The translations under genes were made by a program, and so were the position numbers. Shown piece by piece: positions 10,401 through 17,796 of a stretch of 64,000 nt of DNA. A model generated the notes under the pieces. The model saw nothing but the letters and a program-made list of their open reading frames with translations. It ran no database searches and was not told the DNA's origin. Within the stretch, counting starts at the first letter, position 1; every line of letters begins with the position of its first letter. Source of the DNA: Intrasporangium chromatireducens Q5-1 (GTDB taxonomy: Bacteria > Actinomycetota > Actinomycetes > Actinomycetales > Dermatophilaceae); NCBI RefSeq assembly GCF_000576575.1, contig NZ_AWQS01000001.1:1-64000 (forward strand). Reading direction: 5' to 3'.

Positions 10401-10985
10401 CTGCTCCTCGGGCAGGTCGGCTCCGGCAAGTCGAGCCTGCTCTCGTCGCTGGCCGGGCTGACGGCCCACACCGGCGACGTGCTCTGGAACGGGCGGCCCC
10501 TGGCCGAGCCGGAGGTCGAGCTGCGGCCGGGGCGGGTCGCCCACATCGCCCAGGTGCCGCGGGTGCTCTCGGGCACCTTCACCGGCAACATCAGCCTCGA
10601 CCACGCCGACCGTCAGGTCGAGCCGGCCCTCGCCACGGCGCGGATGGAGCGCGATGTCGCCGAGGCCGGCGGCCCTGACGCACTCGTCGGGCATCGCGGC
10701 GCCCGGCTCTCCGGCGGGCAGGTGCAGCGCCTCGCGCTGGCCCGGGCGCTCGCCTGCGAGGCCGAGCTGCTGCTGGCCGACGACGTCTCCTCGGCACTCG
10801 ACGCCGCCACCGAGATCGAGCTCTGGGCCGCTCTGCGCTCCGGCGGGGCGACCGTCATCGGCGCGACAAGCAAGGCCGCCGCGCTCGCTCAGGCCGACCG
10901 CGTCGTCGTCCTCGACGGCGGCCGCGTCGTCGAGACCGCCCCGTGGCGAGAGCTCGCGCAGCGCTGGGGCCACCTGGCTGGCTGA
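7461..10985 (+). CDS. fused ABC exporter (TMD-NBD-TMD-NBD) with one degenerate ATP site
   Basis: 1174 residues made of two complete ABC half-exporters. The N-terminal membrane domain (~40-330) is followed by NBD1 with Walker A GRTGSGKST (~378), signature LSAGE (~483), Walker B VVLDEAT (~506) and switch histidine VAHRLS (~538). The second membrane domain (~650-930) leads to NBD2 with Walker A GQVGSGKSS (~985), signature LSGGQ (~1083), Walker B LLADDVS (~1103) and ATSKAA where the switch histidine should be. NBD2 thus lacks both catalytic Glu and His, while NBD1 has the altered signature. Both defects fall in the same composite site, as in heterodimeric exporters. Substrate unknown; drug or lipid export is plausible. 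Start GTG 7461; ATG 7467 is an alternative. Confidence 0.9.
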   Translation: MTMTRLEQDETPRTQQDAGAGAVLPAGRTPVDWRRVRRPLTIVCFSMSLTGAIAASLGSMVAGRLAEHATSTLVWLLAMCVIGGAVIDTVAKMMWAMVCDRAEGKLRADLLDAAMDQPLSELSEQAVGEVLDRIDDDTWEVGQLMRWGVWQAVRTLLASGPLWVVASVAWWPAAFLFPLTGFLTYWVVRKLLPQVAERKVVEEAAWTDHAASTEEGVAARDDLRTALGQAHVLRRNARMAARVHAALDKVLRVEARITRRSGGLLHGALAAVAVVGTALVLAGDLSTARLVTLFLVTTMFVGGVDMLARHLPDLQEGFGAVLRLRAMLGAPAEPTGGLPLRDGSLDVEFRDLEFSYGTGTFALRGIDLVVPAGHTCALVGRTGSGKSTLASLLSRAVEPPRGSVFLGGTDVRDLDLQQLRAAVGVVTQRTEVLAGTLAENMTLFGDVPRARIEAAVAELGLTDWVAGLPDGLDTMLGPGGTTLSAGEEQLVAFARLLVRDVRVVVLDEATARMDPVTEARVVRAADRLISGRTGILVAHRLSTTERAEQVAVLESGRVVQQGPRGRLASADGPFRRLLEAAAHEVVVEEHHHEDAAIGSVRRSTTPPPPPVLKPTPSLGRQVLHAVRVQPQWGLLGASLFLVASLTGAFGAVTGWIWGLVVTDLQGGRNPGWLTAALVVSLIVGPLVLSQAFRSYPHWWVEVRLRVRAAVLAGQTAQRRLVRTPPGEVVARTMDADRLARYTDRWVDFVNGLIVASMTALIAGTWLAGAVLLTVMVISALASTLGRPVAGRSAAAASTARANFGRSLVSALESIRTVKLAAATPQVHSHLRRVDGGRVDAAVREHRVQALLDGVPIVMVQGGVVAAWAGYLHGTWPLAITLLVANAVSGFDWFGRVAGSVVTEAPGVRAWMNATSELAGGGDLMDLPPGMDLVHGLANEPEPGPREPLRSLTLRGLTAVHDDGTIGVEDVDLHVEAGELVLLLGQVGSGKSSLLSSLAGLTAHTGDVLWNGRPLAEPEVELRPGRVAHIAQVPRVLSGTFTGNISLDHADRQVEPALATARMERDVAEAGGPDALVGHRGARLSGGQVQRLALARALACEAELLLADDVSSALDAATEIELWAALRSGGATVIGATSKAAALAQADRVVVLDGGRVVETAPWRELAQRWGHLAG

Positions 10986-11013
10986 CCGGCTGGGCGCCCG
11001 TCGCGCTGAGACA

Positions 11014-11135
11014 CTGCACACTCAGAGTGTGCAGGGTCGCAGCGTGCTCCCGTTGCGGTCCCCGCCCGTATGCCGCTCACCGCGCCCCGCAGGGACGGTG
11101 ACCTCTCGTGCGGGGCTCGGCTCAGCGGCATACGG
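11014..11135. repeat. hairpins and GTATGCCGCT inverted repeat after ABC gene
   Basis: Two elements lie between the ABC gene and a convergent membrane-protein gene. First, CTGCACACT/AGTGTGCAG (11014-11022 and 11026-11034, 3-base loop) is a terminator-like hairpin. Second, CCGTATGCCGCT (11066-11077) pairs exactly with AGCGGCATACGG (11124-11135), enclosing a nested GCCCCGCA/TGCGGGGC stem (11084-11091/11109-11116). The GTATGCCGCT arm recurs in other intergenic hairpins of the window. Confidence 0.7.
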
Positions 11136-11166
11136 CATGAGGTTCAGACAACTCCAACCGAGCGGG

Positions 11167-11823
11167 TCAGGTGGTGGCGTAGCTCGGCTCGGCGACGGGA
11201 CGCGGCTCGGCGAGGACTCCGGCGACGAGCCCACCGAACCCGAGCAGGAGGAGCGCCGCGGACGTCGGGACGGCCCAGGCGCCGAAGTTGCTGCCGACGA
11301 ACTCGACCACGAGCCACGCCCACAGCACCGGGCCGGCCCAGCGGAACGGCAGTCGGGAGCGGAAGTGCGCGATCGACAGCAGCAGGAGGCCGAGCACCAT
11401 GCCTGCCAGCCCGAGGAGGAAGTAGGGCACCATGTGTGGCGACTCCTCCTGGGCGGTGAGCAGCTGCCCGTAGGTGTCCCGGTGCTCGGGGTCGCCCGCC
11501 ATGACGAGCTGGGTGATGGCCCACGAGCCCGGAACGGTGTGCCCGAACGCGCTCAGCACCGCAAGGATGCCGCCGATGACGGCGAGCCGAGGGGCCCGCG
11601 GGCGCAACCAAACCGCGAGGCCCACCGCGGCCACCGCGAAGGCCAGCTGGGACCACAGGAACAGATGAGTGGCCGCGCCCGCCCGCAGCGGAGCTGCGGC
11701 GAATGCAGCAGGCCAGTCGGCGCGACTGTCAGGCAGGTTCGGTTGGAGGACGACGAAGCCGAAGGAGAGCAGTGCGAAGGCGGCGACAGCGGTGGCCGTG
11801 AGGATGCGAAGGGTTCTGGTCAT
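11167..11823 (-). CDS. hypothetical integral membrane protein
   Basis: 218 residues from the ATG at 11823. An N-terminal hydrophobic helix (TLRILTATAVAAFALLSFGFVV) is followed by an extracytoplasmic loop and about five further hydrophobic segments. The charged loop AGDPEHRDTYGQLLTAQEESPHM lies in the middle and resembles the extracellular loop of DUF4386-like or respiratory-accessory membrane proteins, but I do not recognise the family with confidence. It is divergent from the sensor kinase gene, with about 110 bases between starts, so co-regulation is possible. The open frame continues upstream, but codon use there is not convincing. Confidence 0.65.
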   Translation of the reverse strand: MTRTLRILTATAVAAFALLSFGFVVLQPNLPDSRADWPAAFAAAPLRAGAATHLFLWSQLAFAVAAVGLAVWLRPRAPRLAVIGGILAVLSAFGHTVPGSWAITQLVMAGDPEHRDTYGQLLTAQEESPHMVPYFLLGLAGMVLGLLLLSIAHFRSRLPFRWAGPVLWAWLVVEFVGSNFGAWAVPTSAALLLLGFGGLVAGVLAEPRPVAEPSYATT

Positions 11824-11932
11824 GTCGCCATGCAAGCCGCCCACGGCGCCCTCCGGCATCGGTCCACAGGGGACTGCGATGTCAACTCCAGGATGATCCC
11901 GCAGGCCCGGCTGGTCTCCTATGGTTGGCGCC

Positions 11933-13165
11933 ATGACGCTCACCCGGAGCCGCGTCATCGACGCTCTCGTCGTTGTTGCCGTGCTCGTCAGCGGCCTCGG
12001 TGAGGTCTGGGTGCCTTTCGACTCCAGACAGGGTGACGGCAACCTGACCTGGACCACGGTCCAGGTCGTCGTCGTCGCCATCGCGCTGTGGTGGCGGCGG
12101 GTGCAGCCGTTGCGCACGTTGGCTGTGGTGCTCGCCTGCTTCGTCCTGCCGGAGCTGGTCACCACGGGATTCCTTTTGTTCTTCGGCAGCTTCGTGCCGA
12201 TCTGCATCGCGGTCTACTCAGCGGCCCGGCATGGCGTCGGACGGCAACCGTGGCTCGCCGGGGGGTTGACGGCCGCCGCCTTCGTCTATGGCGACCTCTT
12301 CATCGAGCTCCTCGGCGGCCTGACGGAGATGCTCTACCACTGCGGCGTGCTCATCGTGTGCTTCGCCGTCGGCCGTCGCCAGGCGGTCCTGGCCAGGCGG
12401 GCCGAGGAGTCGCAGCGACAGGCGATCCGGGCCGAGGTCGAGGCAGCGGAGCGCGCTGCCCAGGCGGTGCTCGAGGAGCGCACCCGGATCGCGCGGGAGC
12501 TGCACGACATCGTCGCCCACGCGATGAGCGCCATGGTCGTGCAGGCCGGCGCCGCCGAACAGGTCGTCGACGAGGACTATGAACGGGTTCGCAGTGCCCT
12601 CAGGGCGATTCGCGAGACGGGAGCGGAGGCGCTCGGCGAGATGCGCCGACTCGTCGCGGTGCTCCGTGACGACAACGACCTCGGCCTCCTCGCGCCGCAG
12701 CCGGGGCTCTCCGGGCTCGCCAGGCTCGTCGACGACGCGCGACGGAGCGGGCTTCCGGTCGAGCTGACGGTGTCCGGCGAGGAGCGAGGCCTGCCCGCGG
12801 GAGTCGACCTCGCGGCCTACCGGATCGTGCAGGAGGCGCTGACCAACGCGCGTCGGCACGCCTGCGAAGCGACCTCGGTCACCGTGGACCTCCGGTTCGC
12901 CGCCGACCGGCTCGACCTCGAGATCCGCGACGACGGCACGGCCAGCGCGGTCACGGCCGGTTCCGGCCACGGCCTGGTCGGGATGCGGGAGCGCGTCGCC
13001 CTCTACGGCGGGACGCTGCAGACGGGACCCCTGCCGGAACGCGGGTTCCTCGTCCGGGCGACGTTGCCGCTCGCGATGTTGCCGCTCGCCCCGTCGGCGC
13101 TACCGGGGCCCGCGCCGTCGAGGCTGTCCGACTCACCCACTCCGACGGGTGGTGCTCCGGCATGA
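11933..13165 (+). CDS. NarL-type sensor histidine kinase
   Basis: About 410 residues. Four to five membrane helices occupy residues 1-150, then a coiled linker rich in E/R/A. The HisKA_3 dimerisation motif RIARELHDIVAHAMS carries the phospho-accepting histidine at about residue 191. The C-terminal HATPase_c domain has an N-box ALTNARRHA, RDDG and GHGLVGMRER. The start at 11933 is chosen because TATGGT at 11920-11925 is a good -10 box seven bases upstream, implying a leaderless transcript; the in-frame ATG at 11921 is the alternative. It overlaps the response regulator gene by ATGA. The signal is unknown. Confidence 0.88.
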   Translation: MTLTRSRVIDALVVVAVLVSGLGEVWVPFDSRQGDGNLTWTTVQVVVVAIALWWRRVQPLRTLAVVLACFVLPELVTTGFLLFFGSFVPICIAVYSAARHGVGRQPWLAGGLTAAAFVYGDLFIELLGGLTEMLYHCGVLIVCFAVGRRQAVLARRAEESQRQAIRAEVEAAERAAQAVLEERTRIARELHDIVAHAMSAMVVQAGAAEQVVDEDYERVRSALRAIRETGAEALGEMRRLVAVLRDDNDLGLLAPQPGLSGLARLVDDARRSGLPVELTVSGEERGLPAGVDLAAYRIVQEALTNARRHACEATSVTVDLRFAADRLDLEIRDDGTASAVTAGSGHGLVGMRERVALYGGTLQTGPLPERGFLVRATLPLAMLPLAPSALPGPAPSRLSDSPTPTGGAPA

Positions 13166-13812
13166 CGCGCGTGGTCATCGTCGACGACCAGCAGCTCCTG
13201 CGAGAGGGCTTCCGGCTCATCCTCGAGCGAGCCGGCATGGTGGTCGCCGGGGAGGCCGCCGACGGCGTCGAGGCGGTCGACGTGTGCCGCGCCGAGCGAC
13301 CGGACGTCGTCCTCATGGACGTGCGCATGCCCCGTCTCGATGGGATCGAGGCGACTCGCCGCATCGTGGCAGCTCAGCCTGAGGTCCGAGTGATGATGCT
13401 GACCACCTTCGACCTCGATGACTACGTGTATGCCGCCGTGCACGCGGGCGCCAGCGGGTTCCTGCTGAAGGACGTGTCGCCGCAGGACCTGGTCCACGCG
13501 GTGCAGGTCGTGGCCCGTGGCGAGGCGATGCTCGCCCCGGGACCGACGCGGCGGCTGCTCGCACGCTTCGCAGCGGCACCGCCGAACGCCGAGACGCCAC
13601 GGCCGGACGTCACGGAGCGGGAGTGCGCCGTCCTCCGGCTGGTCGCGAAGGGCCTGTCCAACACCGAGATCGCGGCTGAGCTCTTCCTCTCGGAGGCGAC
13701 CGTCAAGACGTACGTCTCGCGGCTGCTCACCAAGCTCTCCCTGCGTGACCGGGTGCAGTTGGCCGTCCTCGCCTATGAGTGCGGGCTCGTCCGCGCCGGC
13801 GGTCAAACGTGA
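13162..13812 (+). CDS. NarL/LuxR-family response regulator
   Basis: 216 residues. The receiver domain has acidic residues in VVIVDDQ, the phosphorylated Asp in VVLMDVRMP (residue ~53), Thr in MLTTFD and Lys in FLLKDVS. The C-terminal LuxR helix-turn-helix begins at VTERECAVLRLVAKGLSN and ends at LTKLSLRDRVQL. The start overlaps the kinase stop (ATGA), so the two proteins form a two-component system. Candidate targets are the flanking membrane-protein gene and the downstream sugar porter, on position alone. Confidence 0.93.
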   Translation: MTRVVIVDDQQLLREGFRLILERAGMVVAGEAADGVEAVDVCRAERPDVVLMDVRMPRLDGIEATRRIVAAQPEVRVMMLTTFDLDDYVYAAVHAGASGFLLKDVSPQDLVHAVQVVARGEAMLAPGPTRRLLARFAAAPPNAETPRPDVTERECAVLRLVAKGLSNTEIAAELFLSEATVKTYVSRLLTKLSLRDRVQLAVLAYECGLVRAGGQT

Positions 13813-13938
13813 GGTGAGCCTTCCGTCGCGACCAGAGCTCTCACCGCGCTGGGGTCAGCTGGCCGGGTGACGTGTTTCGGTGCTGCCTGAGTGGGGCACC
13901 CGACGGGGGAGGGGGTTCCATCTCTGGGAGGACATCCC

Positions 13939-15399
13939 ATGAACGACAACCCGTCGGAACATCGGCCGGAACAGCGGCAGGGCCGCCCGCAAGAGCCTGA
14001 CCAGGGCGGCGCGAGCATCACCAGCTTCTTCCACGAGCTGCGGCAGACGAACAGCGGCGTGCTCCTGCGCATCTCGGCCATCGCCGCCATCGGTGGCCTG
14101 CTCTTCGGCTATGACACCGGCGTCATCTCCGGGGCGCTGCTCTACATCAAGGACGACCTGCACGCCGGGACCCAGGCGCAACAGTGGATCGTCTCGACGC
14201 TGCTCCTCGGCGCGATCCTCGGCGCGGTCCTGTCCGGGTATCTCGCCGATCGGATCAGCCGCAAGTACACGAAGGTCATCTCCGGCATCGTCTACGTGAT
14301 TGGGGCGCTCGGCTGTGCCTTCGCGGTCAACGTGCCGATGCTCATCGGCTTCCGGTTCGTGCTGGGCCTGTCCGTAGGGACCGCATCCTTCGTGGCGCCG
14401 CTCTACATCTCCGAGGTGTCGCCGCCTCGGATCCGCGGCGGTCTCGTCTCCTTCAACCAGCTGGCCATCACGAGCGGGATCCTGCTGTCGTATCTCGTCA
14501 ACTTCGCCTTCAAGGACGCCGCCAACAACTGGCGCTGGATGCTCGGCGTCGCCGTCATCCCTGGCGCCGCCCTCGCGATCGGGATGCTCACCGTGCCGCA
14601 CACGCCCCGGTGGCTGATGGAGCAGCACCGTGAGGACGACGCCCGCGGCGTCCTCCAGAAGCTGCGCGAAGGGGACGGCAAGGACAGCGACGTCGACGGC
14701 GAGATCGACGAGATCAAGGACGCGGCCAAGAGCGAGCGCTCCTCAAAGCTCGGCGACCTCTTCCACGGCCGGCTGCGGCCGCTGCTGTGGATCGGGCTCG
14801 GCCTCGCGATCTTCCAGCAGTTCGTCGGGATCAACACCGTCATCTACTACGCCCCGACGATCCTGGCGGACACCGGCCTGACCAAGAGCGCCTCGATCAC
14901 CCAGACTGTGTTCGTCGGCGTCACGAACGTCGTCTTCACCGTCGTGGCCGTGCTGCTGCTCGACCGAGTCGGTCGGCGCAAGCTGCTGCTGACCGGCACG
15001 GTCGGCCTCACCATCGCCCTCGCCGTGCTCGGCGTCTACTTCACGTCGAGGACCCTGCAGCAGCAGGCGGGTTGGCTCGCCCTCGTCGCGCTGCTCGTCT
15101 ACATCGCCTCGTTCGCCATCGGGCTCGGCCCGGTGTTCTGGCTGATGATCTCGGAGATCTATCCCACCGGCGTGCGCAGCAAGGCGATGTCGGTCGCCAC
15201 GGTGGCGAACTGGGCGGCGAACTTCGTCGTGGCCGTGACCTTCCTCAGCCTCGGGCAGGCGATCACCCGGCAGGGCACCTTCTTCCTCTACACCGGGATC
15301 GGTGTCGTCGCCTTCCTCTTCTTCCTGTCCCGAGTGCCCGAGACGAGCAACCGCAGCCTCGAGGACATCCAGCAGGAGCTGACGGCCCCGCGCAGCTGA
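13939..15399 (+). CDS. sugar porter family MFS transporter
   Basis: 486 residues from the ATG at 13939, which has GGAGG seven bases upstream; an earlier in-frame start is not supported. Sugar porter signatures are intact: GGLLFGYDTGVISGALLYI in helix 1, LADRISRKYTK after helix 2, TPRWLM after helix 6, QQFVGINTVIYYAPTIL in helix 7, DRVGRRKLLL, and the C-terminal VPETSNRSLEDIQ. These fit proton symport of a hexose, pentose or polyol (XylE/GalP/IolT group); the sugar cannot be assigned. The acidic, Gln-rich N-terminal tail (residues 1-30) is longer than in E. coli homologues. Confidence 0.9.
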   Translation: MNDNPSEHRPEQRQGRPQEPDQGGASITSFFHELRQTNSGVLLRISAIAAIGGLLFGYDTGVISGALLYIKDDLHAGTQAQQWIVSTLLLGAILGAVLSGYLADRISRKYTKVISGIVYVIGALGCAFAVNVPMLIGFRFVLGLSVGTASFVAPLYISEVSPPRIRGGLVSFNQLAITSGILLSYLVNFAFKDAANNWRWMLGVAVIPGAALAIGMLTVPHTPRWLMEQHREDDARGVLQKLREGDGKDSDVDGEIDEIKDAAKSERSSKLGDLFHGRLRPLLWIGLGLAIFQQFVGINTVIYYAPTILADTGLTKSASITQTVFVGVTNVVFTVVAVLLLDRVGRRKLLLTGTVGLTIALAVLGVYFTSRTLQQQAGWLALVALLVYIASFAIGLGPVFWLMISEIYPTGVRSKAMSVATVANWAANFVVAVTFLSLGQAITRQGTFFLYTGIGVVAFLFFLSRVPETSNRSLEDIQQELTAPRS

Positions 15400-15438
15400 C
15401 CGCCGACCCGGGTCGCCAACCCGTTGAACCCGCCCCCC

Positions 15439-15566
15439 GGTTCGAGGTATTCGCCGGTCACCACTGACCGGTAAATACCTCGAACCAGCCGAAGGGGCCC
15501 CCGTTCGAGGTATTCGGCGGACACCACTGACCGGTAAATACCTCGAACCAGCCGAAGGGGCAGGGG
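15439..15566. repeat. tandem 63-base repeat, each unit a long palindrome
   Basis: Two direct copies with a 63-base period (15441-15503 and 15504-15566) sit between convergent transporter genes. Each unit has outer arms TTCGAGGTATT / AATACCTCGAA. Unit 1 also has inner arms CCGGTCA/TGACCGG around CCAC, so 15439-15486 folds into a nearly continuous 22-base-pair stem. Unit 2 differs at a few inner positions and loses the inner pairing. A GCCGAAGGGG spacer follows each palindrome. Transcription termination for both genes or an extragenic palindromic repeat family are the likely explanations. Confidence 0.85.
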
Positions 15567-15579
15567 AGGGAGCGACGGG

Positions 15580-16587
15580 TCAGGAGGCGATGGGCTCCGT
15601 CTGCCGGGCGTCGGCGCCGGCGTCGGCAGGGAGCGGCCGGCGGCGCAGGAAGGCCGCGAGCAGCGCCCCGGAGATGTTGTGCCACACGGAGAAGACCGCG
15701 CCGGGCAGGGCCGCCATCGGGCTGAAGTACTGCGCGGCGAGGCCCGCGGCCAGACCGGAGTTCTGCATGCCGACCTCGACGGCCACCGTGCGCCGCACCC
15801 GCTCGGGCTGCTTTGTGGCCACAGCGAATCCGTAGCCCACGGCATACCCGAGGCAGTTGTGCAAGACGACGGCGGCGAGGACGAGCACACCGGCCTCAAC
15901 GATCTTGGCCGCGCTGCCCGCGACGACGGCCATGACGACGAGCGAGATCGCGACGACGGAGATCCACGGCAGCACCGGCAGGGCGCGCGCCACGAGGCGA
16001 GGCAGCAGGAGGCGCACGACGAGCCCGAGCGCGACGGGCAGCAGCACGATCGTGGCGATCGACTTCGCCATGCCGCCGCCGTCGACGGGCATGTACTGGC
16101 CGGCCAGCCACAGCGTGAGCAGCGGCGTCATGAGCGGCGCGAGCAGCGTGGAGACCGAGGTCATCGCCACGGACAGCGCCGTGTCGCCCTTCGCGAGGTA
16201 GGTGACGACGTTCGAGGAGGTGCCACCCGGCGCGCAACCGACGAGGATCACGCCGGCGGCGAGCTCGGCGGGCAGGTGGAGTGCCCAGGCGACAAGCCAG
16301 CCGAGCAGCGGCATGATGAGGTACTGCGCGACGACGCCGAGCAGGACCGGAAGCGGGCGGGTCGCGACGAGCCGGAAGTCCGGCACGGTGAGGGTCAGCC
16401 CCATCCCGAACATGATGATGCCGAGCAGTGGGTTGATGATCCCGCCGAGTGGCTTGAAGGTCCCGGGCAGGAAGAACGCGACGAGCGCCGCGACGATGAT
16501 CAGGGCCGGGAAGACGCTGACAGCGATGCGAGCGCTGCGGTCCTCGGCGGAGGTGGACGGGGTGGTCTGTGGGTTCGGCGCGGTCAC
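15580..16587 (-). CDS. bile acid:sodium symporter (BASS) family transporter
   Basis: 335 residues with about ten membrane helices. Characteristic BASS/PanS segments are present: GMGLTLTVPDF near helix 2, ILVGCAPGGTSSNVVTYLAKGD containing the helix-crossover Na+ site, and VEVGMQNSGLAAGLA in the second repeat. Bacterial members move organic acids (pantoate, ketopantoate, pyruvate, bile acids) with sodium; the substrate here is not evident. Convergent with the sugar porter, monocistronic. Confidence 0.88.
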   Translation of the reverse strand: MTAPNPQTTPSTSAEDRSARIAVSVFPALIIVAALVAFFLPGTFKPLGGIINPLLGIIMFGMGLTLTVPDFRLVATRPLPVLLGVVAQYLIMPLLGWLVAWALHLPAELAAGVILVGCAPGGTSSNVVTYLAKGDTALSVAMTSVSTLLAPLMTPLLTLWLAGQYMPVDGGGMAKSIATIVLLPVALGLVVRLLLPRLVARALPVLPWISVVAISLVVMAVVAGSAAKIVEAGVLVLAAVVLHNCLGYAVGYGFAVATKQPERVRRTVAVEVGMQNSGLAAGLAAQYFSPMAALPGAVFSVWHNISGALLAAFLRRRPLPADAGADARQTEPIAS

Positions 16588-16659
16588 GTCGCGTCAGTGT
16601 GCCAGTCCTGTCCGCATGGCGAAACCGGAGAACCGCACGCTGAGACGCTCCGCACGGTT

Positions 16660-16691
16660 CGTATGCCGCTCAGCCAGCTCAGCGGCATACG
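16660..16691. repeat. GTATGCCGCT inverted repeat
   Basis: CGTATGCCGCT (16660-16670) and AGCGGCATACG (16681-16691) are exact inverted arms around CAGCCAGCTC. The element lies upstream of the BASS gene and past the end of the gene ending at 16799. It shares its arms with elements at 11066, 26627 and 27414. Confidence 0.7.
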
Positions 16692-16728
16692 TCTCCTCGA
16701 TCTCGGGGTGCGTGAGAGTCGAGCGCAC

Positions 16729-16797
16729 TCAGCGCGCCGGAGCGTCCGCGGGGGCGCTCTCGAGGTGGCGCTTCAGGCCGGTCCAATCGCCACCCGC
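16729..16797 (-). pseudogene. orphan 3' end of an SRPBCC-family gene
   Basis: Translating this strand gives DWTGLKRHLESAPADAPAR followed by TGA, which closely matches the C-terminus IWTGLKEHLES of the intact SRPBCC protein encoded at 17183-17644. The matching stretch starts right after the stop of the small gene at 16799, with no SRPBCC body in front of it. It looks like the remnant of a tandem duplication whose middle was replaced or deleted. Confidence 0.6.
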
Positions 16798-16798
16798 G

Positions 16799-17080
16799 TC
16801 AGAAGGAGCCGACGACCGGGCAGACCTCGACGCTGCGGACGACCGGCGAGCCGGCCTGGTCGGGCACGACGGGCTGGCCGACCGTGAGCCTCCCAGCGAG
16901 CCCCTTGGCGGACGCCTCGTCGTCGAAGGTGACGACCGAGGTGCCAACGCCCTCGCCTCGGAAGATCCAGACACCCGAGCGGGCCCCTGCTTGTCTGGCC
17001 CTGGGAATAATCACGTCATTGAGCAGGGCGTTCCCACTGCCTTCTCCGGCGCCCTCGACGACCACGAACACGGCGAACAT
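16799..17080 (-). CDS. hypothetical small protein
   Basis: 93 residues starting FAVFVVVEGAGEGSGNALLND after the Met. Short strands, a GVWIFRGEGVGTSVVTFDDEASA segment and a C-terminal PVVRSVEVCPVV strand suggest a ferredoxin-like alpha+beta fold of the stress-responsive/ABM type, but I do not recognise a named family. ATG at 17080 has AAGGGGGG four bases upstream; the in-frame ATG at 17101 is less well placed. It lies between the intact SRPBCC gene and the SRPBCC remnant. Confidence 0.6.
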   Translation of the reverse strand: MFAVFVVVEGAGEGSGNALLNDVIIPRARQAGARSGVWIFRGEGVGTSVVTFDDEASAKGLAGRLTVGQPVVPDQAGSPVVRSVEVCPVVGSF

Positions 17081-17182
17081 GTGGCCCCCCTTCTGGGTCA
17101 TGGCATGCTCGCAACGTAGGCCGATTCGCTGAGCACCGTTGGCGGATCAAGAAGATCGCCGCGAATTCCCTGCCCGGAGCCG

Positions 17183-17644
17183 TCAGCTCGCGGCCTGGGT
17201 GGGGGTGCGGCTCTCGAGGTGCTCCTTGAGACCGGTCCAGATGCGCCGCTCGTTGCGCTGCCCGAGGAGGGCCATGAGCGGCTTGAGCAGACGCAGGGCC
17301 CCGGTGGGGCGCAGCTGCCACCGCCAGCTCATCCGGGTCCCGGCGGGCACCGCCTCGAAGGTCATCCCGCCGACGATGAGCATGCCCTCGAGGTTGGTCG
17401 TGGACTCGATCCGGTGCGGCCGGTCGACGCCGGTGAACTCGACGACCATGCTCGTCCCGTGACGAAAGCTGGTGACCGTGGCGGCGAACCGGGTGCCGAC
17501 CCCGATCGGGCCTGGCGTGATCTTCGCGCTGGCGGTCATGGTCGGGTTGTACAGCGGCTCGTTGCGCTCATCGACGACGAAGTCGAAGACCTCATCCACG
17601 GGCCGGTCGATCTCGATGCTCCCGCTGACTTCAGGCTGCCACAT
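17183..17644 (-). CDS. SRPBCC family (polyketide cyclase/dehydrase-like) protein
   Basis: 153 residues beginning with the family pattern GSIEIDRPVDEVFDFVVDERN, a central helix-grip sheet and a C-terminal long helix RRIWTGLKEHLES. Such START-like proteins bind hydrophobic ligands or act as stress proteins; the ligand is unknown. A remnant of the same C-terminus lies 390 bases downstream, indicating past duplication. Confidence 0.85.
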   Translation of the reverse strand: MWQPEVSGSIEIDRPVDEVFDFVVDERNEPLYNPTMTASAKITPGPIGVGTRFAATVTSFRHGTSMVVEFTGVDRPHRIESTTNLEGMLIVGGMTFEAVPAGTRMSWRWQLRPTGALRLLKPLMALLGQRNERRIWTGLKEHLESRTPTQAAS

Positions 17645-17796
17645 GGCGGCTCACGTCCTCCCTCTCGATGCTCCTCCCGCCCTCCACCGTGGTGCCGCAC
17701 CACGGGAACGGGCAGGGTCCAACGTCCTCCCCAATCGACAGCACGATGCCGGCGATCGAGAGCACGACGGCCCGAGCGCCGGACAGGCTTCGTGCT

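Noticed and set aside
7299-11021. A 1240-codon minus-strand open frame opposite the ABC exporter
   Set aside because: It is a GC-rich antisense shadow full of Arg/Gly/Asp/Glu repeats with no domains; the plus-strand gene has clear ABC motifs.
15441-15566. Possible CRISPR array
   Set aside because: Only two units, directly adjacent without spacers, and no cas genes nearby.
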